Shown here one piece after another: positions 31,342 through 44,560 of a DNA stretch of 64,000 bases. The DNA is from Argopecten irradians. Lineage: Eukaryota > Mollusca > Bivalvia > Pectinida > Pectinidae. Both the position numbers and the translations under genes were made by a program. The notes below the pieces were generated by a model. It was not told the DNA's origin, ran no database searches, and saw only the letters and a program-made list of their open reading frames with translations. Numbering within the stretch: the stretch's first letter is position 1; the number at the start of each line of letters is the position of its first letter. Location: positions 30,261,540 to 30,325,539 of the forward strand of contig NC_091134.1 of the NCBI RefSeq assembly GCF_041381155.1. Direction: 5' to 3'.

Positions 31342-34300
31342 TTATATCTGAAAATGAAATATAACGATACATTTAAATACAGAACTAATGCAAAAGAAAA
31401 TCTTTGAACACTTTTAGATATCAATTCTATATTTCGTTTGGTATTAAGAAGAAAACACTATTTCAAGAAACTGTTGACATCATGGAATATAATTAGTGAC
31501 GTCACAATGGCCAGTGTAGCTCCACCCACTGGTGGTCTAACTTTGGTGGTTATGCTTTGTATTACTGAACAATGGAATTTTTTTTATCAATGATCTCTTC
31601 TTTATTTTTCAATCGATCATTAAATGTTATAAACCAAAATGGAGATGGGATCATTTCCTTTCCAATCATGTCTTTCAGTTTCCGTTGACATTTCTGTGTT
31701 GATACGCCATAGTTATCAACTTACCTGTATTTTTCTAACTTCATGTCTCTACTAAACCCAAGTTAATTTACGGTAGACCACCAGTAAGCGTGGCCTCATT
31801 ATATAATCAATCTATTGTTCTGACCAGTGTGGGGTCAGCTTAAATACAGTAACTACTCTTGTATCTGCCTCACTTATCAAGAATGAAATCATATCATAAT
31901 TAGATAAGATAGTAGGGATAAATACTATATTTGGGAAACCAAAATTTAATAACTCTTTCAGTTGTTTTGAAATCTTAAATTACTCACATCATCAATATCA
32001 TCATCATCTCCATCAAAGTTATTCTGGAACTCAATTTCATCTTGATTATCTTCATCAAAGAGGTTGTCGTTGAGTTTTGCTGCAAAGGAAAATGAAAATA
32101 TAAACACTCAACAAAGTCTTTGATAAATAAAACTAAGGCAACAACATCTAAACTATTTTTACCTACAGAAACGTTAAACAATCCTGGTGGAAACTTGCTA
32201 CAATATGTATACCTACTGGTTAGAGAAATCACTTATTACTCTGATTAATTAAAAGTTTTAACATTAATCCTGTGTTCTATTTACACATGCAGATAATAGA
32301 TATCATACCAGATTCTGGAAGTTCTCCATAGGCCTTCAGATTCCTGGCTTCGTCTGGTGTGTATTTTAGGATAACATCTGCCTTGTTGTCTTGGTAATCC
32401 CTAAGTCCCAGTAATATGATGTCTCCAGCATTGATCCAAACCTAAAATGGCACATTGTCAGCAAGGATATTCCAATCACAAATGGCAGCAAATTATTTGA
32501 TTATGTAGGATATATTCATTGCTAGATAATGCATCAAAATCTAGTGCAAAAATATTACTATCTTTATGATGGAGTTAAAATAAAATGCCATTTAAAATTC
32601 CAAATAGAAGTGCAACTCTAAATTGCTTAATTACAATAGCCATTTTATTATATACAGTCAGGACTTCACATTTACTACTGCCAAACTGCCCAGGGCAGGT
32701 CAGACCTCCAGTCAGGCAAGTCAGATATATCTGTGACTTGCCTGACTGGCCATGAGTGGGTGGAGATTTTAAGGGACATGATGTCATTGATACTTGTTTA
32801 GGTTGAAGTAGAGTTGATATCGTAGTCAAGATAAAATTGCAACAGAATCTGGACTATCCACATATTTCCTGAGGAGTTGTAAGATGTAAGATCAGGAGTT
32901 AGCTGCTCAAGCTGACTGGACAGTACCATACGTAGGAACAATTTATTCTGTTGCGAAAATCGCTATGTTATTTAAATTTACTACCGAGACTGTGTATCAT
33001 TACATATTATTATTAGATATAAAAGGGGCAGTTAAAGGTAGCCAACGAGCTGTAGATATACTGTATAGGGTCTACAGTATACACATATTAATATGATTTA
33101 ATCATTCGACAAATTTTGGCATGTCAGGTTTATATATAGCACGACAAGGCAAGTCCTTAAACAAGAGATCCCAGAGGGATCTTGGCACCCACCAAAGAAT
33201 TATCTGTATGACAAACAAAAGAGGAATCCTTTTTCTGCTTTTCTAACTTTTACTACATATGAAATTTGAGAAAGATCCTTTGAGTACTTTCTGAGATATA
33301 TAACAGTAACAAACTTCAATTATCAAAATCCAAGATGGCTACCTGAAGTCCATCTTTTTGACCGATCAGTCCAATAAATGCAATAAGCACAACTAAGGTC
33401 CTAGGGAAACTTCCATATAAAATTTGAGACAGATCCCTTCAGTACTTTCTGAGAAATAGTGGTAACATGCTTCAACTATCAAAATCCAAGATGGTTTCCT
33501 GTCCGCCATCTTGTTCACCGATCGGTCCGAAAATGCATTATGCACAACTAGACCCTAGGGGAACCTGCACATGCAATTTTACACAGACCCCTTCAGCATT
33601 TCTGAGAAATAGCGGTTACAAACTTCAATTGTCAAAATCCAAGATGGCTTCCTGTCGGCTATCTTGTTCACTGATCGATACCAAAATGCAATATGCATAA
33701 CCAGGGACCTAGGGGACCATGCAAATGAAATTTGAGAATGATCCCTTCAGTTCTTTTGAGAAATAGCGGTAACAAACTTCAATTCTCAAAATCCAAGATG
33801 GCAGCCTGTCGGTCATCATGTTGATCGATCGGTCCCAAAATGCAATATGCACAACTAGGGCCCTAGGGGAACCTATATGTGAAATTTGAGAAAGATCTCT
33901 TCAGCACCTTTTTAGAAATAATGTTACAAACTTTAACTATCAAAATCCAAGATGGCGACTGTCTTGTTCACCGATTGGTCCCAATATGCAATATGCACAA
34001 CAAGACCCCTTGGGGAACCCACATGTGAAATTTGAGAAAGATCCCTTCAGTACTTTCTGAGAAATAGCGGTAACAAACTTTAACTAATAAAATCCAAGAT
34101 GGCGTCCTGTCCGCCATCTTGTTCACCGATCGGTCCGAAAATGCATTATGCACAACTAGACCCTAGGGGAACTTGCACATGCAATTTTACACAGACCCCT
34201 TCAGCATTTCTGAGAAATAGCGGTTACAAACTTCAATTGTCAAAATCCAAGATGGCTTCCTGTCGGCTATCTTGTTCACTGATCGATACCAAAATGCAAT

Positions 34301-37300
34301 ATGCATAACCAGGGACCTAGGGGACCATGCAAATGAAATTTGAGAATGATCCCTTCAGTTCTTTTGAGAAATAGCGGTAACAAACTTCAATTCTCAAAAT
34401 CCAAGATGGCAGCCTGTCGGTCATCATGTTGATCGATCGGTCCCAAAATGCAATATGCACAACTAGGGCCCTAGGGGAACCTATATGTGAAATTTGAGAA
34501 AGATCTCTTCAGCACCTTTTTAGAAATAATGTTACAAACTTTAACTATCAAAATCCAAGATGGCGACTGTCTTGTTCACCGATTGGTCCCAATATGCAAT
34601 ATGCACAACAAGACCCCTTGGGGAACCCACATGTGAAATTTGAGAGAGATCCCTTCAGTACTTTCTGAGAAATAGCGGTAACAAACTTTAACTAATAAAA
34701 TCCAAGATGACTGCCTGGCGGCCATTTTGTTGACCAATTATTGGTCCCAAAATGCAATATGCACAACTAGGGCCCTTGGGGAACCTACATATGAAATTTG
34801 AGAAAGATCCCTTCAGTTCTTTCTGAGAAATAGCGGTAACAAGCATTGTTAACAGACGGACGGAAGGACGGACTACGGACGAAAAACGATTTGAATAGAC
34901 CACCATCTGATGATGGTGGGCTAAAAAGTTAATGTCGAGCCCTGTATAGATTTTTTTTGTCACTTAAAATTTTATGTTTTTATGTAATATATTAAAAATA
35001 GTTGTGTTTGTATTGTATAATACTTTCTTAATTAATAGTGAGTAACTCAAAAGTACCTTTTTCCTAAGCTTTCCTCGGATGTGACATAACCTCTTCACGC
35101 CATCAAAGCAGAGTGCCTCCAATCGTCCATTTCCCAACATCTTTGTAACTTGTGCATATTCTGCAATACAGAGCTTCTCTAGATATATATGAATCAAAAT
35201 ATGTTATAAGCAGAATCAAAGAAGTCTAATTTTCACTTTCATACATTTCATCTATCAAATCTGAACTAGGTTTGAGCATCACATTGATGCTGTTATTCTG
35301 GAGAAAATGTTGAGATAACTACTGGTACAGACATCAGGTTTATTTTAGTGATTTCACTGACATTTTCATTAGGCCTAGGTCATTAAATTCATCATGAACT
35401 TTACTTTACTTTAGAGGTAAACATGACCAGACACTTTTAAAACATTACCTCATGTGTCCTCATACACATGTAGAGTACATCAACTATTGCTATACATTGT
35501 GTATTATTATTTTCACTAAAATCTATAAACTGATGTTTAACATCAACTTGCTGATCCGATAGGAATTACAACACCACTTTGAACATACATGTATAAAATA
35601 CATTGATATCATCCTCTCACCTTGTCCATCTTCTCTAAATACAAGCTCTCTCTTTTCGTTTTCATTCTCATTTTTACCCCTCCTCCTGTTTTTACCTCCC
35701 TTTCCTGTGAGAAAGACAAACATTTAGTTTTGTTAACTGCTCAACGATACAAAAACAATTTTTGTGGATTTTGGAGACAAGATTGATAGATTGATAACAT
35801 TTTGTTGATGAAAATTGGAACATGGCAAGAATGATTATTTTCGGTGAAAATTTGATCATTTAACATCTATATGTGGTTACCATGGCCAGTGATTTATGAT
35901 AGTAGGTAAAATATTGATTTTGCATGCAACATATACCAATGCTATGTCACCTTTCTTTAAACTTAAAGATGCTCCACCGCTGACAAATGGTATTTTTTCA
36001 CAATCAAAAACAGGAGCAGACGATTTAGGATTTTTCTTCAGTTACAAAAGTTACTAACTTTACACCATTACCACCATTGAAAAGTTTGAGCTTCAAAATT
36101 TACTATAAGTTAAAAATATGAAAAATAATTAATTGCATCCCGAAAAAATTCCGTAGCACTATACCCTATATAGAATGAAGTAATGATTGCGCATGCACCA
36201 AAGGCGAAATAAATTATTTGATGTTATTTTTTGTGTTAATTAGGCACATATACACGATTAAACACCAATTATTGATCAAATAATAAATATCATTCATGCT
36301 CTGTCGGCGGTGGAGCATCTTTAACAAAAGGAAGAAAATAAATAAAACTGATGCCAATGTATTTAATATTATCAAAACATGATGAATATATCAACAAATG
36401 CAACAAATTGAAGTACACTAAAATATTCCATTTTGTAATCAACAGGTGCTCAAGAGAATTTCCACCTGTCAACCTGCAGACCGTCGCTTGCATACAGTAA
36501 TCCAAAAAGCATATGACGCAATTGGTAAAAATACATTGATTAATAAACAATCAAGTTTTTTCGACTGATTAATCTATTTGCTTTTTATGATTGTAATAGA
36601 GATGCTTTTTCTTATTTGAATTTCAATTACTTTTCGCATATTTTTGAAGTACAACAGAGGTTTTTTTTCATTATCGTCTGTTTTAATTCAAAATCATACA
36701 TCTAGTATGAAACTAATCATCGTTGCAATTGGGAAAATATAAAAATAACAGTTGCAAAGAATTCAAAGTGCTTATGGCAACAAGTTATGATGATTTTCAA
36801 AAGTATGCAGAAATATGTGCTATATGACCAATCATATGTAGACTAGTGACCATGAGCATTGGTAGGCTGAGTGAAGAAATTTGCTGTCGGTCTGACAACA
36901 GGACTCCCGGTGTTTAACATATGTTGGGGAAAACCAATAACTTAATGTGTAATTATATATGCAAACTAGAGTATTATACCTCCCAACTGGAGTTTGAATT
37001 TGCTACTAAAAATTAATAAAATTAACTTTTATTTTCACAAATCGCATTTATTTAACTATGAAATATAACACAAATGCAAAAATTAGATTATGTCGGAAAG
37101 AGTTGAATATAGATGCAACAATCTGTTACTTTAAGAACTAGTCTGATGCCCATGACTAGTAATTATACGACCACACTGTATAACTGTAATAAACTAGTCC
37201 AATTGGACTAGTGCCTCCCCGTCCCATTAAAATTGATTAATGCCATATTTACAAGAGCGGAGGTCAATTCCATTTTTCAACACACTTGTATATAGTATAT

Positions 37301-38137
37301 ATTGTATACAGTGTATTCTGTATGCGATTATTTATGATGTCCCGGTGCATCATTTTGTGAGAATTTGCGTTCATGAACGCATCAAGACTGTAATTTGGGT
37401 CAAAATGGTAAACTGATCATGACCGATGTGCTGAAGTTAAACGGATGTACATGTATATTTGATTTGGACTTATGATGAAATAAATGGAGTTGTAATATTT
37501 TGGGGTTTTCTATTCCAAATGACTAGCAGCGTCACTAAATTGTACATTAATACTTTGCATATATTTGAGATTTTTTTAAAAAAGTACCGCAAAGATGTGA
37601 TTTCAGTAATTTTGGCTATTTTTAGTAACAAATTCATACTCCGATTGGCTATAATACGCCAGTTTGCGTACTATAATACCTAAGTTGGTGGTTTTCCCCG
37701 ACCTGTTTATAACGTTCTTTAAAAAAATATAGCATAAATATATAAATAAATTTTATAACAAATAAAAGTATATTTGGGGTATTGTATCCTATATATTAAT
37801 TATTGAATGACAGAACGTCAAACTCCCGTGGTCGGACTATTGGGTAGATTGCACACGAGTACGTAATACAAGGAAAATCCAAGTTGACTTATTCGAATAT
37901 CCACGGTTCTAATTTTCAGGACATAATCCGATTACTAAAAACAAGTGTCATTTTAGTTACCAATTAAAACTTATAAAATCGAGTTTATCGACTGATAATC
38001 ATAAAATACTTATAAGTCGTAAACCTTGCGATGTCGTGGAAACCAAAAATGAAATATGGTCATTTTTAAGACAATCGATATGATCATAAACTACTAATGA
38101 TGCTTCATTTGTGATTATTACCTTTATTTTTCGGCAT
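31342..38137 (-). CDS. EIF1A: Eukaryotic translation initiation factor 1A (copy 1)
   Basis: Exons in transcript order: 38137-38122, 35704-35621, 35160-35057, 32441-32309, 32079-31988, 31347-31342. They encode exactly 144 aa, the length of human eIF1AX. The N-terminus [19 protein letters not shown] is the basic tail. The OB fold (about 22-94) includes [18 protein letters not shown] and [12 protein letters not shown]. The acidic C-terminus is [18 protein letters not shown]. eIF1A binds the 40S A site and helps eIF1 in scanning and start-codon choice. Exon 5 ends at GTGAGT. A six-base last exon ATA-TAA after TTTTCAG at 31348-31354 restores the universal DIDDI end, so it is preferred over reading through. 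Intron 3 holds a 1.8-kb tandem-core repeat and intron 1 a MITE. Confidence 0.96.
33161..34926. repeat. ACAAGAGATCCC tandem-core element in eIF1A intron 3
   Basis: It starts 'ACAAGAGATCCCAGAGGG' and ends with 'ACGGACGGAAGGACGG' and the hairpin 'CCACCATCTGATGATGGTGG'. It is the reverse orientation of the element at 28522. The core is about ten units of roughly 150 bp ('AAATCCAAGATGG', 'ACCGATCGGTCC', 'AATGCAATATGCACAAC'). A block of four units (about 608 bp) is duplicated almost perfectly: about 33,485-34,090 against 34,093-34,700. Confidence 0.8.
35963..36324. repeat. TTAA MITE, intact copy
   Basis: A 362-bp element from 'TTAAAGATGCTCCACCGCTG' to 'GGCGGTGGAGCATCTTTAA', with terminal inverted repeats of about 23 bp and TTAA at both ends, in intron 1 of eIF1A gene 1. 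Confidence 0.85.
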
Positions 38138-41100
38138 TGCTCAACCTTCTTGTCAACCTCGAATGTGTAAAGAGAAGTCGTTCACTCTTTATTTACGAAA
38201 TTAATGCAACAAAGTGCGTCTTTCCTTTCAACATGTGAATGTATCCACCACCGGAAGTATGTTGTAGATGGCTTATGGGAAATCCACGTTGATTACAAGC
38301 TTTATACTTCCTTATGTATCAAGCGTTTTGTTGATTTAGATATTATGCAATACATATTTTTTTATTAACTCGGTAAAACCTAAATGCTATGTGAAGCAAC
38401 ATAAATACTTATCCTTGACATACGTTAAAATTTTTAAAAGGTCCCAAGGGCCTTAAATTAAAGTTGTAAATCAGTAGAAGTGTATGACAGGGGTTCTTTC
38501 TTAAAAAAAAACAAAAAAAAAACACGGTATCCTTAATATTCACTTAATGAGTCAACTTTTTGGTGCACTCAAACAGTGGGTAAATCACCATTGCTTATAA
38601 ACGGGATGGCTGCAATTTACGAGGCATTTTTAGAACATTGTTTAGAATGATAATTTAAATTTATCTTGAAACATTATATCATTAAAAAGTCATTTCGACA
38701 TTCACAAAGAGAAAAACAGACAGTAAACAACAGCATTATTACGCGAAACTTTTTTTTTTTTTTTTACATAATCGGGGGTTATTTTATATTCTACCGGGGC
38801 AGTATAACAATTAACATATTCATATTAATGGAATCAAAGGTCTCTTATTTAATTGTATAAGATAATAATTTTCTCTGAAAATTGCCAATATGATTACTTG
38901 AAGTGCTTGTTACTTACAAGAAAAATGATGGCTATTAGACACTACCATGATGAACTCAGTGTTTGGATAGTGGTATTTAAAAGTCCAATATCGATATGCG
39001 ACTATGTCACACAACACTAGCTAATATTAAATTGATGTTTCTAAAAAAGGAAAATCTGAGTTTATATATATGCATGCTATACATCGACCTTCGCGTGACC
39101 ATGGGTGTGGTGGAAATTTTTGTCTTCTATAGATGATTACTAACAATTTTAACAGTTTCCAGCAATAAAATTTCATATGCAATTATGCTTACGTTTAAAT
39201 AATATGATTGTACATCAATGAATTTGTTATAAAGTATATATAATCATGGGACTTATTTTAGCAACAGTATATCTTATAAATTGTGTGTATAATGATAGAA
39301 TTTATTCTAAAATGAACATGGAAAATTATGTGGATGCGTGTGAATACGGGAGTATATGGTAGCTACGCACCTGAAAGTTATTAAAGACAAATCAACACTA
39401 AAGCGGTATCTAAAGCGATTGAAATTAAGATGGAAACAGTTTTCAGACTTAAACAATGGTTCAACTTTTATTTTGAGTGACCTTCGTCATTCCGGACAAC
39501 GCCATGGGTTAAGAAGACAGAGTTCTTGCTCGTCCATATTAAATGTGGTTTCCGGAATGAAAATATGGCTTCCGAGAGCTCAAACAATGCAATATATAAA
39601 AAAATTCGCGTAATAACGCCAAAGTTTCGCAAAATTAAGCGATTTTTTTTTCTTCTTCCGAAATAGCCCTATCGGCTTTCGTAGAGAATATATTACTCTA
39701 GCACTCAAAACATCTTTATATTGTAACTGGAACTTTACATGTATTTGCTACTTTTTGTAATGTTATTTATACGCTTGAGAAAATAATAAACTTTGTTGTG
39801 ATAAATATGTTTTTGATACCGTTTTGGATCAAGAACGGAACCCTGCAACACATCTTATAAATCATGTTTTGAAAATTAACATGCGTACCACCAAATTCAA
39901 TGACTAATAGTGATCAAAACGACTAGACCCACATAATATTATTATGTAGATGACGAACAATAAGATTGCTCAAAAACTCGCAAGACAACACTTACTTTAC
40001 ATATTGGGTATCGTACCGAATACCATTGGCTAGCGAAGTTGGGACGTACAATGTAAGTAGCTTCTAGAATTTAGAATTACAGGGACCTGAGAATGGGTTA
40101 TATTTGGATATAACCTTAGTGTCTATCAGTTATTCTTGGACGTACTTATGTTTATATAGATTAGACATCGGAAAAACAATATGTTTTACATGCATGACTA
40201 ATCTTCGAGTTCAACGATGTATATTAATGTTTAAGACTACCTAATTGGTTGCAAATCTTTCATTTAAACCAATAAAACACCTCGAATATTAGAAATTTTA
40301 TATAGATACGTTTTTATTTGCAATAATGATGTTTACAATTGTTTTAATATTACATGTAAAGCAACATGAGTTGATATAGACAGAAGATGATTACAGTTTC
40401 ACATGAATGCCTTTCATCGATAACGTTCCAGCGGTTGTTTTCTCATCTTTTTACAGAATTCTGGACTGTCATTGTTGTGTCATCTGGAAGAAAATCTGGA
40501 AGAGAATGAAAAGCTAACCACACGTCAAAGTAATGGTTTCAGAGAGTCATAATAATTCCATTGGGTGACCAGAACATTATCGTCTTGTATGATTTTATTT
40601 TTCCTCTTTAATTTCATAAAACTAAAATCTTATCTTCATGGTTATTTGTGGCTTACGTAGTACTTGGAAAACGAAAACATTAGCAGGCGATTTTAATAAG
40701 ATTGTTAAGATAAAGAGGCACATAATTGTATATATTTTAGCAGTTCGACTATAGTGGCCTGATTGAAGAAATCTACAATGAGTAACCGAATACTGTTCCC
40801 AATCATTTTCTTAAAGTTTCAGTCAAATCCTTACTTTAATAAGTTTTAAATAGCGCCAAAGTCTTAGTGTTTAGTAATAGTCGGTACTATGAAAGCAGCC
40901 AAGAGTCTTTACTAGTAAAAGTCCCCAGCATTTGTTAGCCTTGACTTAGAGTCATTATGCCACCAGGATTTTTGTTGGCTTAAATATAACTCTATCAGCC
41001 CATACATGAAAATCAATGTTTCTGATAGGATTCATGTTTTAATGTATATCATAATTACCAAAGTTCTTTGATTGAAATAGATGTATTATAATTGTATCAT

Positions 41101-42468
41101 AATTGATCAATGGGTATAAATATTGATTGTTCTTTATCCTAAATAAGCAGAAATTAAGCTAAGTATATAAAGAACTATAATTACTCATTTTGGAGAATTT
41201 ATAGGTGCGAATGGATTATTCGCTTAATATCTTATTGTATTCTTGTTCGAAGAACTATTCTCTCATAGAATTACAAGATATTCCATATATTAAGCATAGT
41301 GTGTAACTTTTCATTGGTTCATGATCAGTTTGATCATTTTCTCTTCTAAATGTAAATTAAGTCTTCAGTTACCAAATTTAGATTTTTTACACATTTTGTT
41401 TACAGATCATTTTAAATTAGTTAATAGCCAATTATTGTATAGTTTGGTATATCTAATATTAAATTTTAACAATTTATGGTGCTAATGATGTTAATATTCT
41501 CATTTGAGTTTGTAAATGATGAAATAAAATACATTAAGCTACATAAATTGAAGATATATTTATAAATAAGAAGTTTCCTTTATTAGTGTAATTAAAGCTG
41601 AATTCCAGTATAGATATATTTTATAACTTATCGATAAAGGTCAAAGTTTATAGATTACACTTTAAGATACTAAATTACTTTATTATTCTAATTATTTCCA
41701 CCATTATTATTGTTTCTATTATCATTAATTACTCTCTCATTACCCCTCTCATTGTCAAGTGAGTTCTACCATATAATTTATTGTTCTGCTAATTGTCCCC
41801 CCAAAATATTAAAGTAAATTATCAAGTGTTCAGTGTGTAGTAAACCTTTTATTGTAAATTGTACTGCCTGTTATTTCTTGGATGTGCTGTAAACTTATAA
41901 GTGTAACTTTAATATTTAAATTTTATTGTATGTGCATTTGAATTGTCACTCTTGACCAAGACCAATAAAGAGGAAACATCTAAAGAAACAGCTCTCTTTA
42001 TCATATTTACAGAACGACAAAACCCGATGAAACACCCCACAAACCCAACCCCTAAAAAATGACGTTGCATTTTGAAACGTCGCTAATGATTTTCTGATAC
42101 GAAAGAGTTGCTTAATAAAACTGAAATTTCGAAAGATCTTATGTTACTGGGGTATAACACAAAATTCCAAACGCATCTTAATTATAAACTGCTTCTCGTT
42201 TTATTTGGAGTACACTCTGGGTTTTGTGTTATATCTCCATAAGACATAGTATATTTAAATCTACATTAAGTTAATCCTTCAATAAAATTGACCCCAAATA
42301 CCAGAAACGTTACTACGGCATCATATCAAGAAGTTCAAGATGGATTTTTTCTTTACGTGTACTTGAGGATGGACATGCAAAAAATGTAAAAGATGAGACA
42401 AAAGCGCTGTTAAAAAACCCAGAAAAGTATTGTATTTTTATTAAATATTTATGAAACATTAGAAGTAC
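38138..42468. other. Spacer between the two eIF1A loci
   Basis: Just upstream of the eIF1A ATG on the minus strand is a pyrimidine stretch (CTTCTCTTT) that could be a TOP-like start. The rest is A+T-rich. A short CPQ-like segment is at 40440-40483. Sequence ending 'GACCAAGACCAATAAAGAG' near 41970 looks like a plus-strand transcript or retroelement 3' end. No coding gene was recognised. Confidence 0.35.
40440..40483 (-). pseudogene. Possible relic of the CPQ last exon
   Basis: On the minus strand, after CTTCCAG, the sequence ATGACACAACAATGACAGTC and then CAGAATTC resembles the start of the CPQ last exon at 54698 (GTGACACAATGACAGTCCAG): a shared 15-mer plus flanking similarity and one 3-base insertion. 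A stop follows after about 14 codons. The match is short and could be chance. Confidence 0.25.
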
Positions 42469-42521
42469 CTTTGACTAATTCCATTGATATTCTATCGTCC
42501 TCCAGGTACAAGTATCCTGTA

Positions 42522-44292
42522 TCATCTGTTTGATGTTTGTATTTGACACCTGCCTTGAGCTTGAGAACGTCCTGGGGTGACGAAGGCATTGCAGCTGGCA
42601 TTAACGAACACCTAAAACATTACAGTAAAGATCATTTTTCTCCCGCAGACACATGTTTCTAGGAGCCCGATGTAGACCACCATTGAGAAATCCACATGTT
42701 ACCTCGATACCATTCTATAGCGTACGGAGGATTTGTAGTCATTTGTTAAAGGAAGTGTATCGCCATTTACTTCTAATTTTTATATACTAATATCGCGGAT
42801 TTGCTTACAAAGCGTTGTATCGTTCAAAAGTTAAAATTACTCACACCTTCATCGTCTTTAAGGACCCCACTACACTGAATCTTACAATCGATTTCACTTT
42901 GATGGTCATCCAACCTTTCGCCAAGTTTTCTATGAGAGATATCTGAAAACATGTCAGTTGTTTTTTATGAAGGCAAGAGTGTAATTGATTATAGATGATC
43001 AATTAACGTAATCTAGAGTTAAAGTTTGATTTACATTGTATAAATAATGATAGAGAACAATAGAGAATAGAACCGAGTGTTCAGTATGAGCATGTACTAC
43101 GTGTTCTAGCTCTGATCATCGACATTACCCGCCATGCAAATCTAGGTCGAATATGAAGTAACCATTTAAATTTGGTAATGACAATACATGTAATTAAAAT
43201 ATTTTATTAAAAACAATAATGAAGTTAGTGCAAAAAGGAAAATAACCAGTTTTGAATTAGAAATTTGAACTTTTCACTTGTCATGCTTGTCCCCGAAATA
43301 GACCTTATGTAGTGAGGTAGTAATCATCCTACAATGTATGAACGCATAAACTTACATGACATTGGTATAGGTATATATATTTTCGTGGGGATGTAAATTC
43401 GTTGATTTTGGTCAAAAAACGAAATCCACGAAAATTAAACACCCACGAAAATTAATGATTTCACAGTAAGCCTGTTTTGTACGGGTTACCATACGAGAGG
43501 AACCATACATACCCGTTACTTGAGCAGGTTCTCTATAAACCATTTGATGGCGTTCTTCCTCTGGTACGCATTTTTCTCCGAATTTTGTCCTTGTATCATG
43601 GTCATCTTTTCTTCCTGTGTTTCCATTTTCCCACATCTAGAATAACAAAACAGACACAAAAACATGATTGTTATTTATTCTTTGAAATAATACAATTTGA
43701 CATCCAGTGTTAAAACATTACCCAAACGAACGAACCAATATTTATTATCATTATTGCATATCGTGCATGCATAGACTGATTATACAAGGCTTTTAAAATC
43801 CTATATATAAAACCGATTACCATCAAGCATTTGAAATGACCATGTGTATCATGCAGCTGCTGTACGATCGTATATGGTTGTTCAAATTAAGTTTTCAAAT
43901 TACTCACAAACACACTGTCTTCAACGTCCACATTGTTCTGAACATCGCCATCAATTTTGCATTGATTATCACCCAGTCTTTTTCCTAGCTTTCCTGGAAA
44001 GTTAGCCAAATCATGTCATTTAGTGTTTCATATAAACCACATAAGACTATGTAAATGCTACTGTTGGTAAGTGGTATGCATCATAAAACTATAACTGCTT
44101 ACATTTTGCATATAGAAGACACACGAGAAAGTTCTGATTTTGTTTTCGAAACATAAAGTAATCACCAATCCTAGCCGATTGTTGGTGTTCCCAATGGCCT
44201 TTCAGGTATTTTCCCGCGTCTGGTATCTCCTCGCCTGCTGGTCTAGTGTCCTTGACATCCTTTGGTCTGTCGCTCTTCTGTGGTTCCCACAT
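42522..44292 (-). CDS. Diverged duplicate exons 4/5 of eIF1A (possible C-terminal extension of copy 2)
   Basis: Five exon-like blocks on the minus strand: A 44292-44166, B 43993-43908, C 43636-43513, D 42942-42845, E 42611-42469. A and C have phases 0 in/1 out like eIF1A exon 4 and resemble its end (IPDAGKYLKGHWE and VPEEERHQMVYREP against [14 protein letters not shown]). B and D have phases 1 in/0 out like exon 5 (KLGKRLGDNQCKID, QNNVD against KLNDN, QNNFD), and both donors read GTGAGTAATTT, as in eIF1A copy 1. Exon 5 of copy 2 ends in phase 0, so A-E can splice onto it and would give about 317 aa, ending inside E. Lengths differ from the parents by -6, -6, -9 and +6 nt; E differs by +10. 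Transcription is unproven; decayed partial duplicates are the alternative. Confidence 0.55.
43379..43452. repeat. Small inverted repeat (ATTTTCGTGGG)
   Basis: ATTTTCGTGGG at 43379-43389 is inverted at 43442-43452 (CCCACGAAAAT). It resembles the ends of short palindromic MITEs with 'CACGAAAATTAA' motifs. It lies in the spacer after block C of the eIF1A-derived exons. Confidence 0.45.
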
Positions 44293-44410
44293 CTAGATAA
44301 CAAAACATCAGAGGCATTACTACCAACACCATCGGGATAAGATATGAACCCAGAGACGAAGATCAGAAGTTCAATCTATCTCTTTTACTGAGCTACAAGA
44401 ATAAGCTCAG

Positions 44411-44560
44411 CCGAATTCTCGAGGGAATATACACACAAGTCGAGTTCTCTAGGGAATATACACGCAAGTCGAGTACTCGAGGGAATATACACGCAAGTCG
44501 AGTTCTCGAGGGAATACACACGCAAGTCGAATTCTCGAGGGAATATACACGCAAGTCGAG
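44411..44560. repeat. 29-bp minisatellite with CTCGAG
   Basis: Five units at an exact 29-bp spacing (GGGAATA at 44423, 44452, 44481, 44510, 44539). The unit core is CTCGAGGGAATATACACGCA plus AGTCGAGTT. Each unit carries its own small inverted pair (CTCGA / TCGAG). Confidence 0.9.

Noticed and set aside
33467-34308. Two similar open frames of about 70 codons
   Set aside because: Both lie in the tandem-core element, and their likeness comes from the 608-bp block duplication.
39356-39613. 85-codon open frame on the plus strand
   Set aside because: No recognisable domain, splice partner or codon pattern; length is within chance expectation.
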